From positions 62,001 through 126,000 of the forward strand of contig NZ_JABFFR010000017.1 of assembly GCF_013423485.1 (NCBI RefSeq): a stretch of 64,000 bases of DNA, in the 5' to 3' direction. The translations under genes and the position numbers were made by a program. Under the pieces are notes generated by a model. That model searched no databases, was not told where the DNA came from, and saw only the letters and a program-made list of their open reading frames with translations. Positions within the stretch are counted from its first letter, which is position 1. Every line of letters begins with the position of its first letter. The stretch comes from Azospirillum oleiclasticum. GTDB lineage: Bacteria > Pseudomonadota > Alphaproteobacteria > Azospirillales > Azospirillaceae. Of the stretch, positions 35,199-43,258 are shown one piece after another.

Positions 35199-35370
35199 AT
35201 GGGCGCGCTGAGGCTCTTCCACGACCCCGGCCCCGGTGTCACCGACCTGCTCGACTGGGCAGCGCTCGGCAAGAGCGGGCTGCTGCTGGCCGGCTAGCCT
35301 ACCGCGCCCCCCTCGCCTCGGACTGGGTCACCTGGATCGACGCGATGCGCCTTCCGGCCGCCGGTTCCGG
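35199..35370 (+). pseudogene. trbE: trbE remnant (conjugal transfer ATPase, N-terminal scraps)
   Basis: One frame gives LRLFHDPGPGVTDLLDWAAL followed by GKSGLLLAG and a stop. A shifted frame then gives LASDWVTWIDAMRLPAAGS. Both correspond to successive parts of the first 100 residues of TrbE/VirB4, with deletions between. The rest of trbE and the genes from trbJ to trbG are absent. Confidence 0.6.
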
Positions 35371-35408
35371 AAGCACTGCCGTCCGAGTCGGCACCGCCGT
35401 ATTCGGCC

Positions 35409-35759
35409 GTGCTGGCCGTCGTGGCCGCGACCGCGGCGCTGACGGCCGAGACCATGGTGCCGGCGGGGAGGGGAGGGGGCGGGCGCGCGGGCGCGGCCGG
35501 CCTCAAGGCGCTGTCCGGCGGCTCGGGCGGCTACGGCGGTCTGACCGATCGCGTGTACAACCACATCGGCCGAGTGATCGGCAGCGCCTACGACAACCAG
35601 CGGATCGCGGCGGGGGTGCTGGGCCAGCAACTGGGCCGGCTCGGCTCCGAGTACGCTCGCCGCGGCCTCGACGTCGCGCCGACGTTGGAGATCCGGCCCG
35701 GCTACCGGTTCACGGTGATGGTGACCAACGACATCGTGCGGCCGCCCTGGAAGGGTTGA
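35409..35759 (+). pseudogene. trbI: trbI remnant (VirB10-like, C-terminal end)
   Basis: About 116 codons ending in TGA at 35757-35759. The final stretch LDVAPTLEIRPGYRFTVMV, then TNDIVRPPWKG, is the well-conserved end of TrbI/VirB10. The earlier DRVYNHIGRVIGSAY and VLGQQLGRLGSEYA also fit. The N-terminal two thirds are deleted, with trbE scraps directly upstream, which shows one large deletion removing trbJ to trbG. Confidence 0.75.
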
Positions 35760-36342
35760 CGTGCAGCGCCTCCAGCGAAGGCAAGTGTTGCCCCCAGCCT
35801 GACCCGCGTGCCCGCAATCCGGATCGTTCCCTGAGGGACCGACACTGCGCTGGCACGGCGCCCGGCAGGCTGCCGCCGTCCGGGGTCCCGGCGTCGGCCC
35901 GGTGAGGGAGCTCGGCAGCACGGACGAGGAGAGCCGGAGGAACCCGGCACGGCAAGTTCGGGCCCCGCAGGCTCCGGGTCACGAGTGGTATTGGCTATCG
36001 TGGGCGTGTGCCGTGTCCACTCTGGCTTGCTCTGATCGATGGCGTTGCTCAACGTGCTCGGAGTCCCGGCCGGTTTGCGGCGGTGATGGTCCGAGTCCCG
36101 CATGGTGCGGGTGTTCACGCCGGGGTGTTGACCGGATCCGGGGACCGCACCGGGTCCGATCGAACTGACGGCGGATGTCGCTTTCAGAGGCGGCGGCCGT
36201 CATCGCCAAATCGGCGGACCCTCAAATTATCGGCGCCGCCTGGCCTGGATCGTCAAAAGGTCATCGGTGCGTTGCTCTGTCCGCTGGTCGCAGCGATGAT
36301 CGAAGGGCGACGTTGGTGACGCTGACTGAGCTCCCAGGGGAA
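35760..36342. other. Non-coding stretch between trb remnants and the plasmid module
   Basis: About 580 bases in which I found no gene with family support. There are short GC-rich symmetries, for example GGACC-GCACC-GGGTCC near 36140, but no clear iterons. It lies directly downstream of the repA-parA module and could hold a partition site or origin elements, which is inference from position only. Confidence 0.3.
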
Positions 36343-36948
36343 TCAGTCATCGAGCCTGGACAATTCCTGCTCCACTTCGTCCAGCCGCCGCAACAGCCGG
36401 GCCTTTTCCGCTTCGAGCGCGACGCGCCGGTTGTTGTTCGATGGAGATGATGCTCCTGTCGGCGATGTACGGAGCCGTCGTTTGAAGGCGATTACTTCCT
36501 CGCGCCTCATATCCGGCCGAATCACACCCTCTGCGATTGCACGTTGACGCTCTTGATCGGAAAGCGTTGCTACTTGGTAGACGACCGAGTAACCGGCGGC
36601 TTCGATGCCGCGCGGAAGCAAACCGCCGTTCACGGCGCGGTAAGCGGTCATGATCTGGCTGCGCACAGCTTTTCCGAATCGCAGTCGGCTCACAAGCGCA
36701 GCGAATTGTTCCGGCGGAAGCTTGCGTTGTGCCTCGTCCAAGTGCCGGCCGATGGCTATGAAGCCGCGTTGTGCGTCCTCCCACAGCTGATCGATGGCTG
36801 CGACGTAGTCGTCGATCGTAGTGGGTTCCGGCGGCAAGATCTCGACTGCGGCTGGTGTCCGGCTGGACGGCAGCTGTTCAGCCAATGGAGCAATGGAGCG
36901 TTTGATTTCATCCGGGTTGAACAGTTTCAGCGGGGGACGCTTAGCCAT
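36343..36948 (-). CDS. ParA-coupled small protein, likely centromere-binding partner (ParB-like role)
   Basis: A 201-residue basic protein that starts MAKRPPLKLFNPDEIKRS. Its ATG overlaps the parA stop by 8 bases. The middle (residues 45-130: AIDQLWEDAQRGFIAIGRHL, then FGKAVRSQIMTAYRAV) is helical and resembles DNA-binding segments of the DUF3102 kind. The C-terminal 35 residues are a charged coiled coil (ALEAEKARLLRRLDEVEQEL). No canonical ParB box is visible. Position and features suggest that it is the DNA-binding adaptor for ParA. The gene is less GC-rich than its neighbours, as is the whole plasmid module. Confidence 0.6.
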   Translation of the reverse strand: MAKRPPLKLFNPDEIKRSIAPLAEQLPSSRTPAAVEILPPEPTTIDDYVAAIDQLWEDAQRGFIAIGRHLDEAQRKLPPEQFAALVSRLRFGKAVRSQIMTAYRAVNGGLLPRGIEAAGYSVVYQVATLSDQERQRAIAEGVIRPDMRREEVIAFKRRLRTSPTGASSPSNNNRRVALEAEKARLLRRLDEVEQELSRLDD

Positions 36949-37570
36949 GCTCCACCTCCAGGAGCGACGAGATTTCCGTCACGATGGCCACGAAATCGTC
37001 GCGGGCCTCCGAGGCGGCAAGTGGCGCGCCCGTCCATGAGGCTTGCTGGTAGGCCGTCCGGGCTGGGACATCGGCTGCGAGGACTGCCACGCCCATGACC
37101 TGGAGTTGTTCGCGTGTGTGTGCTGTCACTTGCGCCCGTCGATTGACCTGCGTCAGCACCGCGGCGTGACGAATCCGGCGGCGCACCATCTTGCCAGCCG
37201 ATACGATGAGTTCCTGGGTGCGCACCGCTTCGACGACATCCTTGCGGTCTGTCTTGCAGGGGATCAGCACGAGGTCGGATGAGCTGATGGCGTACAGCAT
37301 TCCGCGCTGGAGAGCGCCGGCAACATCGATCAGCACATGCTCGGTTCGCTCGGCCGCGGCACTTGCAGCGTCGATTACCGCTTCTTCCTCAACGAATGTG
37401 CATGGGATGTCGGCCTGGGGATCGGAAAACCAATCGTACAGGTTCCGATTCGGGTCGGTATCGATGCATTCTACACTTTTCCCCTGGCGGCGCAGCATGT
37501 CGGCAAGGCCGGCGGTCAGGGTAGTTTTGCCCGAGCCTCCCTTGGTCGTGGCAATCGCGATGATGGGCAC
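36941..37570 (-). CDS. parA: ParA-family partition ATPase
   Basis: A 209-residue deviant-Walker ATPase. The P-loop is TTKGGSGKTTL near residue 8, the switch stretch is ECIDTDPNRNLYDWF, and HVLIDVAGAL follows as the later Asp motif. The length fits small plasmid ParA proteins without an N-terminal DNA-binding domain. The start is GTG 37570, which has CTGGAG 9 bases before it; a TTG eleven codons upstream is less likely. It lies between repA and the ParB-like gene and should partition the replicon. The overlap with the next gene indicates coupling. Confidence 0.85.
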   Translation of the reverse strand: MPIIAIATTKGGSGKTTLTAGLADMLRRQGKSVECIDTDPNRNLYDWFSDPQADIPCTFVEEEAVIDAASAAAERTEHVLIDVAGALQRGMLYAISSSDLVLIPCKTDRKDVVEAVRTQELIVSAGKMVRRRIRHAAVLTQVNRRAQVTAHTREQLQVMGVAVLAADVPARTAYQQASWTGAPLAASEARDDFVAIVTEISSLLEVEHG

Positions 37571-37660
37571 TGCGGGACGCTCCAGGTTTGACCGGTCAAA
37601 CAAGCTTCAGGGTGGAGGATGGCCGCACCCGGAGTCAACGTCCACCGGCTTGGCATTTCC

Positions 37661-38578
37661 CTACGCTGACTTTCCGATCATGCGCTCGGGGACAGGAGGC
37701 GGCGACGGATGAAGGACCAAGCCACTTCGATCGTCAGTTTCAGTGACCCGCGCATCTTCGTAGGCGGATAGTGCGTAACGCAGTGCCGTTCGGAATTCAG
37801 GCTTGAAGGCGCGCAGTCGTGACCGATACACGTCATCGGCTTCCTCCTTCAAGCGACCAGTGCCAAACTGGTCGTAGATTGCGGGCCAGCTGACAGGCGT
37901 TGGCCTGTCGAGCACATGCAGGCGGTAGGCAAGCCAGATGTAGATGTCGATGGCCATGCTTTTGCCGGCGATGGCCTTGATGGCAGGCTCCCAGACCGGG
38001 ACGGGATGTTCCTTGAGCAGTCGGAAAAAGGTTTCGGAAAGTTGGACGCGCTCGTCCCAAAGAACGCCCTGTCCGTCATCGCGGCGCAGATCGATGGCGT
38101 GACGGACAATAGTGTCGTTCGTATGGCTGCTTACCGATTTTCCACGGATCGATCCGCCATAGTCGAATGTGAGTTTGCAGCGGCTCAGTCGTTCCGCTTG
38201 GTCGCGAACCTCTTTGTAGGTGCTGCCGTCGGTGCTGATCCCCATGCGGTCCAGCCAGTCGTTCATTGAGCGACCAAGCTCGACGACCGGGGAGTTGTTT
38301 CTCAGCGCTACGGCCTGGAGGTACAGCAGAATCAGCCGGGCTTTCGCGCCGTAGGGAACTCCCAATAGGATGTAGTCGTCGGCGGTTCTCGGAGATTTTA
38401 CTCGGGGCCGGCGACCGGGTTCGATCAGCAGGCTCATGTCGCCATTCGAGCGCACCCAGGCACGATCGTCTGGCAGGCGGCGGTGGGGCAGGCTGGTCAG
38501 GCAAAAGCCCGAATAGGTGATCCCGGTGTCATTGGATTCTTCGCTGATGAGCGTGCTTGCGATCTGGAAGAAGGGCAC
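37661..38578 (-). CDS. repA: Plasmid replication initiator RepA (pVS1 type)
   Basis: A 305-residue initiator of the RepA_C family. It is close in layout to pVS1 RepA: GVPYGAKARLILLYLQAVAL, then VRDQAERLSRCKLTFDYGG, AIDIYIWLAYRLHVL, PTPVSWPAIYDQFGTG and the end SGLVLHPSPPPVPERM. The GTG at 38578 has no good ribosome-binding site, and the frame stays open upstream as RLTSADD before meeting an IS21-like end at about 38583. The native N-terminus may therefore have been cut by the IS insertion. If the start is altered the gene might be weak or inactive, and the replicon may rely on another origin. Confidence 0.8.
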   Translation of the reverse strand: MPFFQIASTLISEESNDTGITYSGFCLTSLPHRRLPDDRAWVRSNGDMSLLIEPGRRPRVKSPRTADDYILLGVPYGAKARLILLYLQAVALRNNSPVVELGRSMNDWLDRMGISTDGSTYKEVRDQAERLSRCKLTFDYGGSIRGKSVSSHTNDTIVRHAIDLRRDDGQGVLWDERVQLSETFFRLLKEHPVPVWEPAIKAIAGKSMAIDIYIWLAYRLHVLDRPTPVSWPAIYDQFGTGRLKEEADDVYRSRLRAFKPEFRTALRYALSAYEDARVTETDDRSGLVLHPSPPPVPERMIGKSA

Positions 38579-38582
38579 GTCA

Positions 38583-38623
38583 TCGGCGCTGGTGAGCCGT
38601 CGAGTGAACTGATGGTGTGGATG
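38583..38623 (+). mobile_element. IS21-type element end, short remnant
   Basis: The 20-mer GTGAACTGATGGTGTGGATG at 38604-38623 is identical, in reverse complement, to 49261-49280 at the start of the istA fragment. The bases before it (38583-38597, TCGGCGCTGGTGAGC) match the other copy (TGTGCGCGGGTGGGC) at 11 of 15 positions. It therefore looks like the left end of an IS21-family element joined directly to IS5-type transposase sequence and lying 5 bases upstream of the annotated repA start. Confidence 0.5.
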
Positions 38624-39527
38624 CCCCCACCCCTCGGCATCGCCGAATGCCGGAATGCAGGCTGACCGTCTGGTTCAGCGACGAAGCCGTGGAGCGCTGG
38701 CGTGCCGAGACCCGATCCACACCGGGCGGGCAACGGACCTACTCCGACCTTGCGATCCTCACGGCGTTGATGCTGCGCGCGGTGTACCGCTTGGCCCTGC
38801 GGCAAACCGAGGGCCTGCTCGCCTCCCTTGCCCAGTTGCTCGGCCTCGATCTGGCGGTGCCGGATCATTCCACGCTCAGCCGCCGGGCCAAGACCGTCAC
38901 CGTCCCGGCCGCGCCGGCGACAGCCAACGAACCGGTGTGTCTACTGGTCGACAGCACCGGCGTGAAGCTGTGTGGCCCCGGTGACTGGCTGGTCGCGAAG
39001 CACGGCACGCGCCGGCGCCGCGCGTGGCGGAAGCTGCACATCGGCCTGGACACCGCCACCGGGCGCATCCTCGCCGCGACACTGACCGACCATGACGTGG
39101 ATGACGTCTCGCAAGTCGGTCCACTGCTGGACCAGATCGCCGAGCCACTCGATGCCGTCGTCGCCGACGGTGCTTACGACCAGAGCGGCGTCTACGAAGC
39201 CGTGACCAAGCGGCACCCAGGGGCGGGCGTGGTCGTGCCGCCGCGCTCTACCGCGGTACCGCGAGCGATACCGCGCAGAGCGCACCGACACAGCGGGATC
39301 GGCATCCGCAGGCCATCGCCGCAGGTGGACGCAGCGCGTGGCAGGCAACATCCGGCTACAACCTGCGCTCGCTCGTGGAAGCTTACTTCAGCCGCTACAA
39401 ACACGTGATCGGGGAGGGTCTCCGCTTCCACAGCGACGACCGGCAGCAGACCGAGATTAGCGTCGCTGTCCTGGTCCTGAACCGCATGTTCGACCTTGGA
39501 CGTCCGGAGTCCGTCCGCATCCGATGA
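38617..39527 (+). pseudogene. IS5-family transposase with frameshift
   Basis: The frame from GTG 38617 (or ATG 38647) reads CRLTVWFSDEAVERW, SDLAILTALMLRAVYRLALR, LLVDSTGVKLCGPGDW with the first catalytic Asp, and DAVVADGAYDQSGVY with the second. After VVVPPRSTAVP (about 39260) the homology moves to another frame: APTQRDRHPQAIAAGGRS, SGYNLRSLVEAYFSRYKHVI with the final Glu in IGEG, and PESVRIR, ending in TGA at 39527. The N-terminus lacks the usual Asn-Trp-x-x-Tyr segment. The transposase is therefore broken. A weak inverted-repeat pair exists at 38594 and 39634, but no target duplication was seen. Confidence 0.75.
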
Positions 39528-39699
39528 TCAGATGCACCGATCTGCCGGCATCAGCTCTCGCCGCCTCACTGCAACAGCGTCGTCTGCAATCACAAACCTG
39601 GGCGCTACTTGGGCTTCAGTTGAACCGGCACTTCAGCCTGGATTCAGGTGGTAACCGGATCATCCGGCTGCCAGCATCGCCGGGAGACCCGGCCCCCCG

Positions 39700-41679
39700 T
39701 CAGGTTTCCGCGACCCTGTCACTCGCCGGGTGCTGCTGCCGCCACGAGAACAGCGCCGGCGGGATGGCCAGCAGCATCCCGACCAGCGAAAGCTCGATCT
39801 GGCTGAGGCCGAACGGCCCGTCGAACGGTGCCGCGACCACGAGGCCGGCAAGCGCCAGCAACAGCCTCATCAGCATCGCTAGCACGCCGGTTCCAAGCGG
39901 GCCGACGAAAGCGAGATACCCCTGGATCGCAGCCGCAAGGAACCAGACCCCGACCGCCGCACAGACCACCGATACCGCGACCTCGGACGCGGCTCCCTGC
40001 CCGATCAAGGCGGGATTCACGACGAAGAAGAAGGGAACCACGTAGATCACCGCGCCCAGCCGGGTCGCCTCCCACCCGGCGGCGATGGCGTTCGCGCCGG
40101 CCAGGGACGCCGCGGCGAACGCGCCCAGCGCGACGGGTGGCGTGATGAAGCTGATCATGCCCCAGTAGAGGATGAACAGATGCACGGCCAGCGGATTCAA
40201 CCCCGACTGCTCGAGCGCGGGGGCCAGCACGATGGCGAGGAAGATGTAACAGGCCGTGACGGTCATCCCCATCCCGAAGATGAAGGAGGTGACCGCACCC
40301 ATGATGAGCAGCATCGGCACCGAGTTGCCGGCTGCATGCACCAGCTCGGTCGCCAGCGGTCCGGTCAGGCCGGTCGCCTGGAAGGCGCCAACGATCATGC
40401 CGATCCCCAGCAGGATCGCCACGAGCTCCGCCAGCGTCCGTCCGACCGACACCACCATCTCAAGGAAGGACGAGAAGGTGAAGCCGGTGCGCGTGCTCGC
40501 CTGGTTCAGGATCAGCAACAGCACGACGGCGTAGAAGGGTGCGGTCGTCTCCCACCGGAACGCCACCATGAGGAACAGCAGCAGCGCGAAGACGAAGAGG
40601 TAAGGCCAGCCTTCGCGGTGGGTGGCGAGCAGGCCGGGAAGCTGGTCCTTCGCAATGCCCTTGAGCCCGCGCCGGGCGGCATAGGCGTCGATCTGGACGA
40701 ACAGCCCGAAGTAGTAGAGGGCCGACGGGATCACCGCCGCGACCATCACGTCGACATAGGGGATGCCCAGCCACGACGCCATCACGAAGGCGGTCGCTCC
40801 CATGATCGGCGGCATCAGCACGCCACCGGTGGAGGCGCACGCCTCGGTGGCCGCGGCGTAGCGGGCGGAAAAGCCGCTTTTCTTCATCGCCGGGATCGTG
40901 ACCACACCAGTGGTGAGCACGTTGGAGATCACCGAGCCCGACATCGAGCCCATGAAGCCGGAGGCGAAGATCGCCACCTTGGCCGCCCCGCCCCGGTGGT
41001 GCCCCACCAGCGCCATGGCGAGGTCGTTGAAAAAGCGGCCGCCCCCGGTGTGCTGCAGAACCGCTCCGAACAGGATGAAGCCGATGACGAGATTCCCGAA
41101 GGCCTGCATCGGGATACCGAAACACGCCTCGGAGGAGATCATGAAGAAGGGCACCACATCGCCGAACGGCTGGGCGAAGCCGTTCAGCGGGTCGGGCACA
41201 CGGTCGGCGATGGTCGGGTAGAGCGAGAAGACCAGCACGATCACGAAGAGGACGTTGCCTCCGGCCCGCCGCATGCCCTCCAGCACCAGCGCGTAGAAGG
41301 CGATCGAGCACCACACCGCGACATCGGGCGGCGCATACTCCCAGCCGCTTTCCAGGCTCTCGTCCGCGGTCAGCACGAAGAATCCCGCGACGGAAAGCGT
41401 AGCCAGGGCCAGCAACCAGTCGTACCACGGAATCCGCGCGGAAATCCCCCCGCGGAACCGGAAGCACAGGAACGTCAGGGCCAGGAAGATCCCGGCCAAC
41501 AGGCGGAGATACATCCCCTCCAGCATGGCGTAGCCGCCGATCCGCAGATTGAAGAGCTGATCGACCGCCACGGCGATGGCGAACAGAGTCCCGGCAGCGA
41601 TCGCCCAGCGGGCGGGGCCGGTGAAGGTCGTGTCCTCGGCCATGCGTTCCGCTTCGATGGCCTTGTTGCCCCGGTCCAT
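39700..41679 (-). CDS. TRAP transporter, fused 4TM/12TM permease (TAXI type)
   Basis: A 659-residue polytopic inner-membrane protein, the fused small and large TRAP permease (TIGR02123 type). Landmarks are the GGGRFFNDLAMALVG region, ASGFMGSMSGSVISNVLTTG, the conserved CASTGGVLMPPIMGATAFVM, and FILYWGMISFITPPVALGAF. With the TAXI receptor 125 bases upstream it forms a complete sodium- or proton-driven importer for an organic acid. An ATG seven codons earlier exists, but 41679 has GGGGAG 6 bases before it. It is the last gene of a group that is transcribed leftward from about 45330. Confidence 0.88.
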   Translation of the reverse strand: MDRGNKAIEAERMAEDTTFTGPARWAIAAGTLFAIAVAVDQLFNLRIGGYAMLEGMYLRLLAGIFLALTFLCFRFRGGISARIPWYDWLLALATLSVAGFFVLTADESLESGWEYAPPDVAVWCSIAFYALVLEGMRRAGGNVLFVIVLVFSLYPTIADRVPDPLNGFAQPFGDVVPFFMISSEACFGIPMQAFGNLVIGFILFGAVLQHTGGGRFFNDLAMALVGHHRGGAAKVAIFASGFMGSMSGSVISNVLTTGVVTIPAMKKSGFSARYAAATEACASTGGVLMPPIMGATAFVMASWLGIPYVDVMVAAVIPSALYYFGLFVQIDAYAARRGLKGIAKDQLPGLLATHREGWPYLFVFALLLFLMVAFRWETTAPFYAVVLLLILNQASTRTGFTFSSFLEMVVSVGRTLAELVAILLGIGMIVGAFQATGLTGPLATELVHAAGNSVPMLLIMGAVTSFIFGMGMTVTACYIFLAIVLAPALEQSGLNPLAVHLFILYWGMISFITPPVALGAFAAASLAGANAIAAGWEATRLGAVIYVVPFFFVVNPALIGQGAASEVAVSVVCAAVGVWFLAAAIQGYLAFVGPLGTGVLAMLMRLLLALAGLVVAAPFDGPFGLSQIELSLVGMLLAIPPALFSWRQQHPASDRVAET

Positions 41680-41804
41680 GAACCACTCCCCGCTGTTCAT
41701 CCCGCTCGACCCGGAAGGAAGGCGCCGGGCTACGCCGTAACGTGACGGAACGCCGTCCGATGTGGATCCTCGACCCGCATCGACGGGCGATCAGACGGGA
41801 GGGG

Positions 41805-42965
41805 CTAAAAGACCATCTCGAATCCGCCGGCTTTCAGCGCCTCGGCCCGCTTCCTCTCCCAGGCCTCCTCCCAGTTCCCCGGATTGGCGGCGACCAGCTC
41901 GGCCCATGCCTTTGCCAGCGCCTCCTGCCGGGCAACAAGCAGGTCGTTGTGCGCCTGCGCGGCGTCCGACCAGACGCCAGCCTCCTTGTAGAAGCGTATG
42001 GCGCCCTCGTGGTACGGGATCACCCAGTCGAACTTCTGGAAGCGCATCGCCCAACCGTCGATCCCGGGTGCCTTGCCCGAATAGGCCGGCAGCAGCTTGA
42101 ACATGGCCTTCGTCATGTTGTAGGACAGCGTGGCATCGGTCATCTCGTAGTTGATCAGGATCGGGTAGGCGAAGGCCGCCATGTCGCGACCGCCGGTCCC
42201 GTCGATCGTTGCGCCCACCGTCGCCTGGACTTTGACGTAATAAGGTGCCACCGCCAGCAGCCGGCCGAGCGCCGCATCGTCCTTGGCATCGAAGTCCGGC
42301 CAGACGAGCCCGCGCGGCCCCGCCGCCGCTTCATAGACGTTGCCGGCGTTCGTCGCGGAAAACGCCGCGTCCACCGATCCTTCGATCAGCCCCTTCCAGG
42401 CCGCGGCGAAGCCGCCGAATTCGACCTTCTCCACGTCGTTCCAGGTCAGACCGCCATAGGCCAGCCACGCCGTCGCATTCACGTTGAGCGCCGGCGCCCC
42501 CTTTATCCAGGCGACGCGCAAGCCGCGGATGTCGGCAAAGGTGAAGCCCTTGCAGTCCGGTTTGCCCTTCGCGCCGCAGATGTCGCGCGCGACACCGAGG
42601 GACATAGCGACGCCCCCGCCGGTGTTGGTGGCGAGGACGCGGATCTTCTGGGGCCCCCAATTCTTCCCGCCGAATTCGAAGACGCCCTCCTGCACCAGAT
42701 AGACGCCGATGCCATTGGCCGAGAACTGGGCCTTGCCTTGCCGCAACGGCTCCATCCGGGAGACGTCGTTCTGTCCCGGAAGCAGCCTCAGATTGACGTC
42801 CGCCGCATCCTTCAGCGCGGCACCGATGGCCACCGCCTGGTTGTACCCGGCCGATCCGGTACCATAGGTCGACCAGACGAGCTGCTTGGGAAGGTCGAAA
42901 TCCGCGGCACCCGCGGAGGATGAGATCAGCCACACCGCAGCGGCGGCGAGTGTCTTCGTTTGCAT
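41805..42965 (-). CDS. TAXI-family TRAP transporter solute receptor
   Basis: A 386-residue periplasmic receptor. A signal peptide (LAAAAVWLISSSAGAADF) is followed by LVWSTYGTGSAGYNQAVAIG, the TAXI-family beginning, and by ATNTGGGVAMSLGVARDI. It starts at 42965 after a strong GGGAGGAAACAG and lies 125 bases upstream of the fused TRAP permease. A 293-base gap with several palindromes separates it from the IclR gene upstream, so it may have its own promoter. The substrate is probably a carboxylic acid, given the CoA-transferase, hydratase and dehydrogenase genes nearby. Confidence 0.87.
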   Translation of the reverse strand: MQTKTLAAAAVWLISSSAGAADFDLPKQLVWSTYGTGSAGYNQAVAIGAALKDAADVNLRLLPGQNDVSRMEPLRQGKAQFSANGIGVYLVQEGVFEFGGKNWGPQKIRVLATNTGGGVAMSLGVARDICGAKGKPDCKGFTFADIRGLRVAWIKGAPALNVNATAWLAYGGLTWNDVEKVEFGGFAAAWKGLIEGSVDAAFSATNAGNVYEAAAGPRGLVWPDFDAKDDAALGRLLAVAPYYVKVQATVGATIDGTGGRDMAAFAYPILINYEMTDATLSYNMTKAMFKLLPAYSGKAPGIDGWAMRFQKFDWVIPYHEGAIRFYKEAGVWSDAAQAHNDLLVARQEALAKAWAELVAANPGNWEEAWERKRAEALKAGGFEMVF

Positions 42966-43025
42966 CTGTTTCCTCCCTTGGAGCGATCGACGCCTCAGCG
43001 AAGGCGACCGCCCGGATTACCCTGA

Positions 43026-43101
43026 CATATTGCCGGGTGCGGCTCAATATGAAGTTTCATAATACGCCTCATCTGTCACCTATTGTTTCAAATAATGAAA
43101 C
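43026..43101. promoter_or_regulatory. Three palindromes upstream of the TAXI receptor gene, candidate IclR operators
   Basis: CATATTG (43026-43032) pairs with CAATATG (43045-43051). TATGAA-GT-TTCATA lies at 43048-43061. GTTTCA-AATAA-TGAAAC lies at 43085-43101. The TGAAAC/GTTTCA half-site recalls IclR-family operators such as the KdgR box. The IclR gene next to it ends at 43259, so these sites fit promoter control of the TRAP genes. The rest of the 42966-43258 gap shows nothing else. Confidence 0.45.
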
Positions 43102-43258
43102 TCGTGAATCGAGCATGGGGATCGTCACACCATCGGGCGCGGTCAAACGCACGGGCGCGCGGGTCCGGCGGTCCGAAAAGCGATCGGTGTGGTCGGGAAG
43201 AAGGTCCGGACTCCGGCGCCGGATCCCAGGCTCGCGGGTGGGTTCGTTCCGGCGCAAC

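Noticed and set aside
35760-36342. Iterons or an origin of replication next to repA/parA
   Set aside because: No regularly spaced repeats were found by eye. The position is suggestive only.
38594-39634. Terminal inverted repeats of the IS5-type element
   Set aside because: The best pair matches at only 12 of 19 positions and no target-site duplication is seen, so I give no element borders.
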